Assembly: GCF_020700235.1 (NCBI RefSeq)
Contig: NZ_CP085301.1
Span: 1,364,001-1,428,000, forward strand
Reading direction: 5' to 3'
Source of the DNA: Haladaptatus pallidirubidus
GTDB lineage: Archaea; Halobacteriota; Halobacteria; Halobacteriales; Haladaptataceae
Length of the DNA: 64,000 nucleotides
A program made the translations under genes and the position numbers. How positions within the stretch are numbered: the first letter of the stretch is position 1; each line of letters opens with the position of its first letter. Below the pieces are notes generated by a model that was given only the letters and a program-made list of their open reading frames with translations, was not told the DNA's origin and did no database searches. This document shows positions 34,990-43,962 of this stretch, in pieces.

Positions 34990-35607
34990 TCAGAGCGCCC
35001 GGAAGACGCGAACCGTATCGCGACTACCCGGTTCGCAGACGAGTTGGGCGAGGCCGAGGTCGGAGAACACTCGCTTCCAATCGCGGTGATAGAGCGGGAA
35101 ATCGTCGTGAACGTAGCTTACTTCGAACCCGTCCCGGCCGCGATGTGGGCTGTTCCCTTCGTTTTCGGCGGTTATTAGCAGGTCGCTCGTGACGCGAATC
35201 AACTCCTCGAACACCCACTCGTTTTCGGGATGGATGTGTTGGAGCGTTTCCACGGAGTAGACCACGTCGAAGGCATCGTCGGGGTATTCTGGAAGTACAT
35301 CCTCTATCGCGCCGGTTCGGAACGTCCCCGTCTCCGCGAGTCGCGGATACCGGTCGTCCATCACGTCGAACGACTCGTCGTTGATGTCGATTCCGGTGAG
35401 GTTCGTAAAGCCGTCGTCGCGGAGGTGGGCGAGGTGGCGGCCGGAGCTACAGCCGACTTCGAGGATTTCTGCGTCTTCTTCCACGTAGTACTCGAACACG
35501 TTGGTGAGAGTTTCGCTCACCTCGTTCGAACCGATTTGGGCGTAGTACGCGGGCGAAAACTCCCCCGAACGTTCGGCCCAACTGCGATGGTTGTCGTCCG
35601 GTTCCAT
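34990..35607 (-). CDS. Class I SAM-dependent methyltransferase
   Basis: This 205-residue Rossmann-fold methyltransferase carries motif I ILEVGCSSGRHLAHL, the acidic residue of motif II in NLTGIDINDESFDVM, and motif III/IV FDVVYSVETLQHIHPENEW. It belongs to the broad methyltransferase-11/25 group with unknown acceptor. The C-terminal part contains GRDGFEVSYVHDDFPLYHRD, which may close the acceptor site. It is convergent with the acetate operon and divergent from no close gene; its own promoter is in the space after 35607. Confidence 0.85.
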   Translation of the reverse strand: MEPDDNHRSWAERSGEFSPAYYAQIGSNEVSETLTNVFEYYVEEDAEILEVGCSSGRHLAHLRDDGFTNLTGIDINDESFDVMDDRYPRLAETGTFRTGAIEDVLPEYPDDAFDVVYSVETLQHIHPENEWVFEELIRVTSDLLITAENEGNSPHRGRDGFEVSYVHDDFPLYHRDWKRVFSDLGLAQLVCEPGSRDTVRVFRAL

Positions 35608-35847
35608 ACCGTCCGTCTCGTGGCCGGAAAGTTAAGAGTCACCGTCTCGTGTGTCGCAGGACTCCTCCCGACTTTGGAGGGCGATTGGCATCGAGGACGT
35701 ATTGATTTCAGCCGCTTTGTCGCTCTGCGAAATCATGGTTGATACACCCGCGAAGAAGGTGGTGGGCGTATTTCAACCGGACGGGAAACTTCGTTCTCCG
35801 GTCCCTCCTTATCCAAATTTGAACCCAAAACCGGAAAACCGCGACGG

Positions 35848-38043
35848 TTAGAAGACGAGGCGGTCAATCAGCCGACGCACGAGTCCGGGACGACGGGACT
35901 CGTTCGGATAAACCGTCACCTCGGTGCAGTCAACCGTGGTGCGCTGCTGTGAATCCCTTCCCCCCCAGATTCGGGTGGTGGCGCCGCGACGAATGACGAC
36001 ATCCGGATTCGGTAGGGAGTCGCCGCCGTCGAACCGGACGACGTTCGCGGACACCGAGGCAGAGAGCAGTTCGGCGAGTTCGGTTTGGTACTCCTCTATC
36101 GTTCGCCGTCGCTGATTCGATTGTCCGTCCGCCATGTTGAACTGGAGGGTGACCTGACCGCCGGTCTCACGGGCGATGGCGTCGGCCACCGCGACCGTCG
36201 TCGGGTCGTACGGCCCGCCCTCGCTGGCGAGAACGACCTGCTGTGGTCGGTCGTAGCCGCGGTTTTCGACCAACAACACGTCGCACGGGGCGTGTCGGAC
36301 GACCCAATCGATTGGGTCGGCCAGTAGCCGCGACCGAAGACGCAGTCGTTCGTGTTCGGCGACGACTGCGGACACGTCGCGCTGGGTCGCGAAATTGACG
36401 ATTGCGCGCTTCGTGTCGTGACTGACGATTTCACCGTAATCGACGTCCACGTCTAGTTCGTCAACGAGCGTGTCGGTTTGCTCCTCGAATCGGACGTCCG
36501 CCGGTGATTGGACTTCCGCCGCGTGGTTGAGCGGCGCTTGGTCGGGAACCTCGTCGAATCGAACGACGACCAAACGACCGTTGTTCGGTCTGGCGAGGTC
36601 GGCGGCGAGTCGCAGGAGTGCCCGCTCGCGGTCCAAACTCACGTCGCGCGTGAGCGCGACCAGCACTTCGTTTCCGTTCCGTTCAGTGACTGATTCCGCC
36701 GTCATCAGCGTCTCGGTCTCCGCGAGTACGTTTTTGCCGACTCGGCGGCGGACAACGTCGGTGGCGACTCCCTCGCGCTGGATGCGCGGGCGTGCGTAGA
36801 CGACGTACCAGACGATACTTCCGACGATGATGACGACCGCCCCCGCGAGGGCGATTGTCCCCATCTGCGTGAGCAATAGGAGACCGCTGAGTACGCCGAA
36901 GCCCTGCATCCACGGATAGAGCGGTGACTCGAACACCGGTTCGTAATCGGCGGCCCCCTGACGGAAAGCGAAGACTGCGAGGTTCACCAGTACGAACACG
37001 AGAATCTGGAACGCGCTCGCCAGTTTGGCGATCTCGAGGATTGGAACGAAGGCGATGAGCAGGAGTACGACGACTCCCGTCAGCGTGATTGACGAAGTCG
37101 GGGTGCCGAACCGGTCGCTTATCGTCGCAAACGAGGGTGGGACGAGTTTGTCGCGACTCATCGCAAACGGGTAACGCGACGAGGAAAGGATACCAGCGTT
37201 CGCGGTCGAGACGAGCGCGAGAATCGCTGCGCCGATGACCGCCCACACGCCGGTCCGTCCAAGCGTCGCTTCCGCGGCGACTGCCACCGGCGTGAGTGAA
37301 CCTGCGATACTGCCTGCCTCGGTTACGCCGACCATCACCGCGACGATTGCGACGTACAGCAACGTCGTGAACGCCAGCGACCCGAGAATCCCCAACGGAA
37401 TGTTCTTCCCCGGATTTTCGACTTCCTCCGCGACGCTAGCGACTTTCGTGACCCCGGCGTACGAGACGAACACGAGTCCGGTTGCGGCCAGCAGACCACT
37501 CCAGCCTCCGACGAAAAACGGCTCGTAGTTCACCGTCTGAGTGCTTCCGACACTTCCCGCGACGAACCAGCCGAGCGCCGCGAGCATGACAACGACGATG
37601 CCGACTTGGAGTCGCCCGGTCTGTTTCGCGCCGAGCATATTCACGACAATGAGAAACGCGGCCAATCCGATGGCGACCGGTTTCACCGGCAGATCGAACA
37701 GCAGTACGAGATACGGTACTCCGCCGACGAGTGCGAGCGCACTTTTGAACGAGAGGGAAAACCACGTTCCGACACCCGCAATCGTCCCTAAAATAGGGCC
37801 CATTCCGCGTTCGATGTAGATGTACGTGCCGCCCGCTTCGGGCATTGCAGTCGCCATCTCGGATTTTGAGAGGGCGGCCGGAACGACCAACACCCCTGCG
37901 AGCAAGTACGCGAGAATCACCGCGGGACCTGCTATTTTGAGTGCGAGTGCGGGAAGGATGAAGATACCGCTCCCGATCATCGCGCCGATACTGATAGCGA
38001 ACACCGCACCGATTCCGAGGTCTCGTTCGAGTGTTTTCACCAT
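35848..38043 (-). CDS. APC-type amino acid permease with C-terminal Usp-like domain
   Basis: This 731-residue protein has an N-terminal APC carrier of about 12 transmembrane segments, with GIGAVFAISIGAMIGSGIF and PAGLxx-like helix-1 features, ending at about residue 420. After that comes a linker and a soluble tail (about 455-730) with two Usp-like halves (EVLVALTRDVSLDRERALL, then CDVLLVENRGYDRPQQVVLA). Such fusions are typical of haloarchaeal cationic or neutral amino acid carriers. Substrate is open. The next gene upstream on the same strand is a TrkA-N protein, and then an Lrp regulator, which suggests amino acid-linked control. Confidence 0.85.
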   Translation of the reverse strand: MVKTLERDLGIGAVFAISIGAMIGSGIFILPALALKIAGPAVILAYLLAGVLVVPAALSKSEMATAMPEAGGTYIYIERGMGPILGTIAGVGTWFSLSFKSALALVGGVPYLVLLFDLPVKPVAIGLAAFLIVVNMLGAKQTGRLQVGIVVVMLAALGWFVAGSVGSTQTVNYEPFFVGGWSGLLAATGLVFVSYAGVTKVASVAEEVENPGKNIPLGILGSLAFTTLLYVAIVAVMVGVTEAGSIAGSLTPVAVAAEATLGRTGVWAVIGAAILALVSTANAGILSSSRYPFAMSRDKLVPPSFATISDRFGTPTSSITLTGVVVLLLIAFVPILEIAKLASAFQILVFVLVNLAVFAFRQGAADYEPVFESPLYPWMQGFGVLSGLLLLTQMGTIALAGAVVIIVGSIVWYVVYARPRIQREGVATDVVRRRVGKNVLAETETLMTAESVTERNGNEVLVALTRDVSLDRERALLRLAADLARPNNGRLVVVRFDEVPDQAPLNHAAEVQSPADVRFEEQTDTLVDELDVDVDYGEIVSHDTKRAIVNFATQRDVSAVVAEHERLRLRSRLLADPIDWVVRHAPCDVLLVENRGYDRPQQVVLASEGGPYDPTTVAVADAIARETGGQVTLQFNMADGQSNQRRRTIEEYQTELAELLSASVSANVVRFDGGDSLPNPDVVIRRGATTRIWGGRDSQQRTTVDCTEVTVYPNESRRPGLVRRLIDRLVF

Positions 38044-38113
38044 TGTGTCTAAAACCTATTAATATATTCAAAAGTGACAACGTACGGTGGCACCTGCACG
38101 GCATTTCGAGCCA

Positions 38114-38545
38114 TTACCATCGCTCCGTAATCAGACGGCCGAGGGCGGCCGCGGCGTCAACTGTCTCGATATTGAGGTCTTTGAATGCGGTCACACGGCG
38201 CGGGTCGTTCACCCGTGCGATAACACGGTCTACGCCGAACTGTGTCCGGGCTAATTGTGCCATCAACAAATTTACGCCATCTTCCGGACAGACCGACAGA
38301 ATCGTCGTCCCTTCGTGGATATTCACGCGACGTAGTTCGGTTAAACCGAGCGATGCGCCGCAGTGAACCGTCAGTTCAGGGGGCGGGTCGCTCGGAGGCA
38401 TCGTATCGACGAGCGCAACTGACACCCCCTTGTTGACGAGTCTATTTGCAATCTCGTGACCGACGTAATCTCCCCCGATGATGCATGTGTCGGGATTTCC
38501 GGTCTGCCGTGCGTCGTTTATCGTGTCCTTCCATGGTTGACTCAT
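38114..38545 (-). CDS. Stand-alone TrkA-N (NAD-binding) protein
   Basis: This protein of 143 residues carries an RCK-like Rossmann fold: DTCIIGGDYVGHEIANRL (the glycine-rich loop, GGDYVG), ALVDTMPPSD (end of strand 2) and a later VIARVNDPRRVTAF. The pocket binds NAD(H) or another nucleotide. No membrane segment or TrkA-C domain is present, so it must act on a partner, and the APC permease 70 bases downstream on the same strand is the obvious candidate. The ATG at 38543-38545 is used; an alternative ATG is three codons upstream. Confidence 0.75.
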   Translation of the reverse strand: MSQPWKDTINDARQTGNPDTCIIGGDYVGHEIANRLVNKGVSVALVDTMPPSDPPPELTVHCGASLGLTELRRVNIHEGTTILSVCPEDGVNLLMAQLARTQFGVDRVIARVNDPRRVTAFKDLNIETVDAAAALGRLITERW

Positions 38546-38685
38546 AGGTATCATACTCCGATGCTTCTCGCTTGCTTGGCTACGAGAAGCACCTTAGACT
38601 GTTTTGAGAGATGGATGAATATAAAGTTAGCTTATTTTCTGCGTCTATCGGAAAAATACGGGGAAAATTTACTATTATGTCCTCG

Positions 38686-39147
38686 TCAGCATCTGAAATC
38701 AGCGGACGGGCTGGTATATTCGTTCCTGATGAGGTCTTCGTCCACCACCTCCAATCCGAGTTCGTCGAGCTCGCGACCGATGCGACTCAAATCGTCGCTA
38801 TCGTTCCCTACGACGCTGACGTGAACGTTATTCTCCCCGGTCATCACTTCCGTGACCCGAACGACGCCGGGAACGTCGAGCGCGGCTTCGGCGAGTTCTT
38901 CGCGATTACGGACGGACGCGCTACAGATGATGAGCGTGTAAAGCTGATAGCCAGCCTGTTCGTAGTTGACGTCGGCGTCGTACCCCTGCAGAATCCCGTT
39001 TTCCTCCAGTCGTTCGATGCGGTTCCGAACTGTGCTCGCAGAAACGCCCGCGGCTTCGGCGATGTCGTTAGAGGTAGTTTTCCGTGCGTCGCACTGGAGC
39101 ATATAAAGAATCGTTTGATCCAGTTCGTCGATGCCTTCGAGTGTCAT
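38686..39147 (-). CDS. Lrp/AsnC family transcriptional regulator
   Basis: This 153-residue regulator has an N-terminal winged helix-turn-helix (LDQTILYMLQCDARKTTSND and IAEAAGVSASTVRNRIERLE) and a C-terminal RAM-like ligand domain (VRVTEVMTGENNVHVSVVG). Lrp proteins sense amino acids and control their transport and metabolism. It lies upstream of the TrkA-N protein and APC permease on the same strand and faces the Mnh operon across a 304-base divergent space, so it could regulate either. A ligand is not predictable. Confidence 0.9.
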   Translation of the reverse strand: MTLEGIDELDQTILYMLQCDARKTTSNDIAEAAGVSASTVRNRIERLEENGILQGYDADVNYEQAGYQLYTLIICSASVRNREELAEAALDVPGVVRVTEVMTGENNVHVSVVGNDSDDLSRIGRELDELGLEVVDEDLIRNEYTSPSADFRC

Positions 39148-39451
39148 GTACCTGTTCTCGAATCCGCGGAATATATGCCTGTTGAATGCGTGAATAGGTG
39201 TAGACAGCGATGTGCCGACTTCGTCTGCGAGTCGGCGCGTCGTTCACCGCACTGACGAAAGTAGGAATTAATTCTCCATTTCACCGCGGTCTCGTCGAAG
39301 AATGTGGTAATTATTTGACTAGCCCGCAGATTATTCCGCGAGAATTGGCGAAATCAACTCGATAAAGAAACCCTTTAAACTGTGTGGTCAAATTGTTACG
39401 CGAAGCATCGATGACACCTACTCTCGTTCGGACGACAACCTCTCCTGCGGG
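39148..39451. other. Divergent lrp/mnh spacer with candidate TATA box
   Basis: This 304-base AT-richer spacer contains ccctttaaac at 39371-39380, a good TATA box for the mnh side. If transcription starts 25-30 bases later, a 17-codon frame opens at ATG 39411 and ends inside the first codons of mnhE (39464); it could be a leader peptide or nothing. Several AT stretches near 39260-39310 may serve lrp. No other gene or repeat was recognised. Confidence 0.45.
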
Positions 39452-40501
39452 GTGGTCACGCTGACCAGCTCGCGGCTGCTGGTTCCGGTTTCGGAATCGT
39501 TTTCCCTCCGGAATACGGTTGCGTATGTCGTTCAGCAGGCTCTCGAACGTGCCAGAGAAACCGGTTCATCGGCGACTATCCACTTCGTCTACCCGCTTTC
39601 GGAGCGTCTCACATTCGACACGGAGACGAAAGAGACTAAGACGGCTCACACGCTTCTCGACCGAGTGGCCGTTTGGGCTGAAGAAGACCTTGGTGACGAC
39701 GCTGACGCCGTGACGATAGAAACCACGATGGTCGGCACTCGCGAATATTTGTTCAGCCCCGCAGATTACGCCGATGTTTTCGTCCGGTACGCTCGCGATC
39801 ACGACCTCGAACGTGCGGTGTTCGATCCCGGATTCAACCCGCTCGGAACGACGCCGCTACTACCGCCGCTGGAGGCCGAAGTTCGTAGAGCCGGTCTCGA
39901 CCTTACCGAAGCGCCTGTCCAGCGAGAACGGCGGAGTCCGCTGCTAGTGAAACGCGGGACGGTCGCTCAGTTCTTTTCCCTGTTCAGCGTCTCGTACTTC
40001 TTTTACCTCCTGCTCGCGGGCTCCGTCGCTCCGTTCGAACTCGCTACGGGCGCAATCACCGCGAGTATCGTCGCGGTGTCGCTGTGGGGAGTGTCGCTTA
40101 CGACCCCGGTTCACCCCATCCGGACGACCAAACACCTCGGACGGTTCGCGCTGTACGTGCCGTATCTGCTGTGGCAAATCGCGAAAGCGAACGTCGAAAT
40201 CGCTCGCGTCGTTCTCCATCCGGATCTCCCGATTGACCCGAAGATGGTGGAGTTCGACGCCGCCGTGTGGTCGGCGCTGCCAGTTACGACGCTCGCGAAC
40301 AGTATCACTCTCACCCCCGGTACTCTTACCGTAGACGTTTCTCGACGACATTTTACCGTTCACACGCTCACCGGTAGTTCGCGCGACGATTTGTTCGATG
40401 GCTCCCTCGAACGAGCAGTCCGATTCGTTTTTTACGGACTGGCAGCCGCACGAATTCCCAGTCCAATTGAGCGCAGGAAGAAGGAGGAGGATAGTTCGTG
40501 A
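39452..40501 (+). CDS. mnhE: Mnh/Mrp antiporter subunit E with Usp-like N-terminal domain
   Basis: This 349-residue protein starts at GTG. Residues 1-160 are soluble and Usp-like (SSRLLVPVSESFSLRNTVAY, IHFVYPLSERL, LERAVFDPGFNPLG). Residues about 165-349 are the MnhE membrane domain, with LLAGSVAPFELATGAITASI, FALYVPYLLWQIAKANVEIA, TTLANSITLTPGTLTVDV and DLFDGSLERAVR. The subunit is needed for assembly of the multisubunit cation/proton antiporter. The fusion form is a haloarchaeal feature. It is the first gene in the operon and overlaps mnhF by four bases. Confidence 0.9.
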   Translation: MVTLTSSRLLVPVSESFSLRNTVAYVVQQALERARETGSSATIHFVYPLSERLTFDTETKETKTAHTLLDRVAVWAEEDLGDDADAVTIETTMVGTREYLFSPADYADVFVRYARDHDLERAVFDPGFNPLGTTPLLPPLEAEVRRAGLDLTEAPVQRERRSPLLVKRGTVAQFFSLFSVSYFFYLLLAGSVAPFELATGAITASIVAVSLWGVSLTTPVHPIRTTKHLGRFALYVPYLLWQIAKANVEIARVVLHPDLPIDPKMVEFDAAVWSALPVTTLANSITLTPGTLTVDVSRRHFTVHTLTGSSRDDLFDGSLERAVRFVFYGLAAARIPSPIERRKKEEDSS

Positions 40502-40773
40502 CGCTCGTCAACGATATCCTGATGGCGGCCGCCGCGGGATTCGTGTTTACCTCACTGGTCGGCGTCTACCGCATCGTCAGCGGTCCGACGATGCCCGACC
40601 GCGTCATCGCCATCAACGTTATCGGTTCGAACGTCGTCATCGTCATCGCACTGTTGGCGGCGGCTATCGGTGAACCCGGCGCGCTCGACATCGCACTCGT
40701 GTACGCGCTGTTGAACTTCCTGTTGAGCATCGCCATCTCGAAGTTCACCGTCGAACGCGGGGGTGTTCTGTGA
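40498..40773 (+). CDS. mnhF: Mnh/Mrp antiporter subunit F
   Basis: This 91-residue protein has three transmembrane segments. It starts at GTG overlapping mnhE (GTGA). Family landmarks are VYRIVSGPTMPDRVIAINVI (the DRV/DRI motif of MrpF) and DIALVYALLNFLLSIAISKF. MrpF is a small membrane subunit, essential for antiport in characterised Mrp complexes, possibly lining the cation path. It overlaps the next start, so translation is coupled along the operon. Confidence 0.93.
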   Translation: MTLVNDILMAAAAGFVFTSLVGVYRIVSGPTMPDRVIAINVIGSNVVIVIALLAAAIGEPGALDIALVYALLNFLLSIAISKFTVERGGVL

Positions 40774-41087
40774 TGACGCCACGAGAAATTGCGGTTCTCG
40801 TACTGGCCGCTGGCGGTGTCTTTTTCGCCGTCGTCGCCGTCGTCGGACTCGTTCGTCTTCCGGACCTCTACACGCGCGCGCATAGTACCTCAAAGAGCGA
40901 GACGCTCGGTGCGATTCTGACGCTCTCTGCAGTCGCAATCTCGTTCGGCATCGACCTCTCGACGCTGAAAGTCGTCCTGCTCCTGTTGTTCATGTTCATC
41001 ACGAACCCAACCGCTGCACACGCCATCACCCGTGCCGCAACCGAACAGGGTATCGAACCGTGGACCGTGGACGAGGAGGAATCATGA
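40773..41087 (+). CDS. mnhG: Mnh/Mrp antiporter subunit G
   Basis: This protein of 104 residues has three transmembrane segments. It contains VVGLVRLPDLYTRAHSTSKS and ETLGAILTLSAVAIS, the hallmark of MrpG (GxxRLPDxYxRxHAxTKxxTLG). Its ATG is one base into the mnhF stop (TGATG). The C-terminus is short and acidic. It serves with the other small subunits as part of the antiporter's central membrane unit. Confidence 0.93.
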   Translation: MTPREIAVLVLAAGGVFFAVVAVVGLVRLPDLYTRAHSTSKSETLGAILTLSAVAISFGIDLSTLKVVLLLLFMFITNPTAAHAITRAATEQGIEPWTVDEEES

Positions 41088-41617
41088 GTGCGATAGAAAT
41101 CGGGCTACTGGTGTTCGTCCTCTCCTGCGCGCTCGCGACGGCACTCCTTCGGGACGTTCTCGGTTCGATTATCGCGTTCAGCGCGTACAGCCTCGGCATC
41201 GCAATCGTCTGGGTGTTCCTTCGGGCACCCGACGTGGGTCTCACGGAGGCCGCAGTCGGTGCCGGTGTCATGACGGTGTTGTTCTTGTTGACCATTGCGA
41301 AAACCGTCCGTCCGTCCGACGAACGGGCCCTCGAAAACGTCGATTTCCGCGCGTTGGGGGTCGCGGTCGCGCTCGTCGCGGTGCTTTCGACGACGCTATT
41401 CGCGCTCCCGCCGGTCGGTGCCGCCGATTCGGCGGTCGCCACCGACGACGTGACGAAGTATTATCTCGACAACGCCTACGAGGAAACGGAGGTAAAAAAC
41501 AGCGTAACCGCCGTCCTCGCGGCCTACCGTGGGTTTGACACCCTCGGCGAGGCCGTCGTCGTCTATTCGGCGGGCGTCGGTCTCTTGTTGGTACTTCATA
41601 AGGAGGCGTTCGAATGA
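41084..41617 (+). CDS. DUF4040 (MbhD/E-like) antiporter subunit
   Basis: This 177-residue membrane protein starts at ATG in an ATGA overlap with mnhG. It contains LLRDVLGSIIAFSAYSLGIA and FLRAPDVGLTEAAVGAGVMT, the DUF4040 signature (APDVALTEA), which in other Mrp systems forms the C-terminal part of MrpA or the MbhD subunit. The C-terminal half, with FDTLGEAVVVYSAGVGLLLVL, resembles the MbhE-like end. So the MrpA tail functions that are fused in bacteria are here an independent subunit. The acidic residues in the membrane region may belong to the proton path. Confidence 0.88.
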   Translation: MSAIEIGLLVFVLSCALATALLRDVLGSIIAFSAYSLGIAIVWVFLRAPDVGLTEAAVGAGVMTVLFLLTIAKTVRPSDERALENVDFRALGVAVALVAVLSTTLFALPPVGAADSAVATDDVTKYYLDNAYEETEVKNSVTAVLAAYRGFDTLGEAVVVYSAGVGLLLVLHKEAFE

Positions 41618-42093
41618 ACGACGATACGAACGAGGTCACGACGAACGAGTCACAAACGCCGTACGTCGAAAGTCCCATCATCATGGCGACTGTCCGGATC
41701 ATCACGCCGTTCGTGTTCACGTTCGGGCTGTTCATTATGTTCCACGGTGCGGACACATCGGGTGGCGGCTTCCAAGGCGGCGTCATCGTCGGTACGGTCG
41801 TCCTCATGCTTGGCATCGCGTTCGGCATCGGGACGACGCGCGACTGGGTCGGCCCGAAGCTTCCCGTCGCACTCATCAGTATCGGCGTGCTCGCGTTCTT
41901 GTTGACCGGCGTCGGTTCGGTGATACTCGGCGGTGGATTTTTGGAATATTCCGCCTACGGCATCCACCACGCCACCAAATACGGCATCGAGTTTGTCGAG
42001 TTAGCCATCGGTCTCATCGTGTCCGGAATCGTCACCGGCCTCTTTTTCGTCATCGCGGCCGGGATGCGGAACAGCGGAGGTGAGACGGTATGA
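41614..42093 (+). CDS. mnhB: Mnh/Mrp antiporter subunit B
   Basis: This 159-residue protein has four transmembrane segments after a polar N-terminus of about 20 residues. Landmarks are SPIIMATVRIITPFVFTFGL, FHGADTSGGGFQGGVIVGTV (the GHxxPGGGFQGG-like motif) and FVELAIGLIVSGIVTGLFF. This is the MnhB domain. It overlaps its neighbours by four bases on both sides. In Mrp complexes, MrpB belongs to the module linked with the cation channel part. Confidence 0.93.
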   Translation: MNDDTNEVTTNESQTPYVESPIIMATVRIITPFVFTFGLFIMFHGADTSGGGFQGGVIVGTVVLMLGIAFGIGTTRDWVGPKLPVALISIGVLAFLLTGVGSVILGGGFLEYSAYGIHHATKYGIEFVELAIGLIVSGIVTGLFFVIAAGMRNSGGETV

Positions 42094-42446
42094 TAGAGCT
42101 ACTTGCGTCTCGAATCTACTACCTCGTCGCGTTCTCCCTGTTAGGTGTTGGAACGTACATGATGATCGGAAATCAGAACCTCGTGAAGAAAGTTATCGGC
42201 ATGAACATCTTCCAGACAGGGATTTTCCTCTTCTTCATCGTCACCGCGTTCGTCAAGGGAGGAAGCCCCCCGCTGCTGACCGCCGCGGAACCGCACGTCA
42301 GCCCGCTCCCGCACGTGCTGATACTCACCGCCATCGTCGTCGGCGTGAGCCTCACGGCCGTCGCGCTCGGACTCATCGTTCGCATCTACAACGAGTACGG
42401 GACTCTGAATGAGGAGGCCATCCGGAAGGTGACCGCCGATGAATGA
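42090..42446 (+). CDS. mnhC: Mnh/Mrp antiporter subunit C (NuoK-like)
   Basis: This 118-residue protein has three transmembrane segments and is homologous to complex I NuoK. Landmarks are LVAFSLLGVGTYMMIGNQNL, VKKVIGMNIFQTGIFLFFI and PHVLILTAIVVGVSLTAVAL. The Glu/Lys-type proton residues of NuoK are not all evident. An acidic C-terminal tail follows. The next ATG lies eight bases before its stop, so mnhD is coupled to it. Confidence 0.93.
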   Translation: MIELLASRIYYLVAFSLLGVGTYMMIGNQNLVKKVIGMNIFQTGIFLFFIVTAFVKGGSPPLLTAAEPHVSPLPHVLILTAIVVGVSLTAVALGLIVRIYNEYGTLNEEAIRKVTADE

Positions 42447-43962
42447 CCTCGCTCCGCTGTTGGTTTCGATTCCAATCTTCGGATCCATCATGGTGTTTCT
42501 CGCCGGACTCGTCCGGTCGAAATCCGGCTGGTCGATTGCCGCGCTCGCATCGCTCGTCCAAGTCGGTGCCGCGGTGGCGCTCGCGGTTCGAGCGTTCGGC
42601 GAACAGCCAGTCCGGTACGTCGTCGGCGGATTCACCGCCCCGTACGGCATCGAACTCGTCATCGACGGCCTCTCCGCGACGATGGCGGTTCTCGTCGCGG
42701 TGGTCGCGCTCGGCGTCCTTGGCTACGCGCGAGTTGCGGGGCCGCGTTCGAATTCGTTTTACGCGACGTACCTGCTCCTCGTCGCCGGTCTGACCGGAAT
42801 GAGTATCACCGGCGACGTGTTCAACATGTACGTTTTCCTCGAAATTACGGGGCTGGCGGCGTACGCACTGGTCGCGAGCGGCAGAGGCGGAAAGTCCGCT
42901 CTCGCGGCGCTGAAATATCTCCTCGTCGGCACCGTCGGCGCGTCGCTGTTCCTGTTGGGAATCGGCTACGCGTACGTCGCAACGGGGACGCTGAACATGG
43001 TCGATCTCTCCAATCAGCTCGCGGCGGTCGGTTACACGTCGCCGCTCGTGCAGGCGTCCTTCGGCCTCCTCGTAGCTGGCCTCTTCGTCAAGGTCGCCGT
43101 CTTCCCGGTTCACACGTGGCAACCGGCCGCGTACGCTGGTGCACCGGATTCGGTGAGCGCGCTCATCTCCGCGCTCGTCTCGACAGTCGCGGCCTACGCG
43201 CTGATGCGAATCGTCTTCACGGTTTTCACCGTGGATTTCTTGCTCGAAAACTCGCTCGCTCGCACCGTCCTCGTAGCCGGTGCGGTGGTGAGCATCATCC
43301 TCGGGAGTGTTCTCGCGGTCACGCAGACCGACATCAAACGGATGCTCGCGTACTCGTCGGTTTCGCAGTTCGGCCTCGTCGTCGGTGCCATCGCGGTGGC
43401 AAACGTCTCCGCGCTAACCGGTGCGATGATTCATCTCGTCGGGCACGCCATCATGAAAGGCGGCCTGTTCCTGACAACCGGATTGGTTGCGAACTCGACC
43501 GGCGACCGAACCATCGACAGTTACGAAGGACTCGCCGAGCGCTCGCCCGTGGGCGCGGGGGTGTTCGGCGTTCTCGCGCTCGCGATGGTCGGCGTTCCCC
43601 CGGCGGTCGGATTCGTCGGGAAGTGGTACATCGCGGTGGGTGCGGTCGAGGCGGAGGCGTGGCCGCTCGCGGTGGTTATCCTCGCGAGCACGCTCCTGAC
43701 GCTGGCCTACTTCGTCCGGATTATCGAGCGGATGTACTTCCGCGAACCCGCAAAGCCGTCCTCACCCGTCGAAACGGCGGAAACCGAATCGGCCGCCAGC
43801 ATCGTCGCGGACGGAAACGGAACCGATGCCGAACTAGCACCGGTCTCGATGGGGATGCGGGCGACGGTTCTGACGGCGGCGGTGCTGGCCATCGCTCTCG
43901 GTCTCGCCGCTTTCGGGTATGGAGAGCTCCTCGAACCAACGATTGAACGCCTTCTCGCATGA
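42439..43962 (+). CDS. mnhD: Mnh/Mrp antiporter subunit D (NuoM/N-like)
   Basis: This 507-residue protein has about 14 transmembrane segments and is homologous to the proton-pumping subunits of complex I. Landmarks are ISITGDVFNMYVFLEITGLA-type helix 5 features, with the conserved Glu in MYVFLEITGLAAYALVA, then VFPVHTWQPAAYAGAPDSVS, TDIKRMLAYSSVSQFGLVVG and HLVGHAIMKGGLFLTTG. A charged loop near residues 430-475 precedes the last segments. It is the first of three large subunits in this operon and most likely the MrpD counterpart. Confidence 0.92.
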   Translation: MNDLAPLLVSIPIFGSIMVFLAGLVRSKSGWSIAALASLVQVGAAVALAVRAFGEQPVRYVVGGFTAPYGIELVIDGLSATMAVLVAVVALGVLGYARVAGPRSNSFYATYLLLVAGLTGMSITGDVFNMYVFLEITGLAAYALVASGRGGKSALAALKYLLVGTVGASLFLLGIGYAYVATGTLNMVDLSNQLAAVGYTSPLVQASFGLLVAGLFVKVAVFPVHTWQPAAYAGAPDSVSALISALVSTVAAYALMRIVFTVFTVDFLLENSLARTVLVAGAVVSIILGSVLAVTQTDIKRMLAYSSVSQFGLVVGAIAVANVSALTGAMIHLVGHAIMKGGLFLTTGLVANSTGDRTIDSYEGLAERSPVGAGVFGVLALAMVGVPPAVGFVGKWYIAVGAVEAEAWPLAVVILASTLLTLAYFVRIIERMYFREPAKPSSPVETAETESAASIVADGNGTDAELAPVSMGMRATVLTAAVLAIALGLAAFGYGELLEPTIERLLA

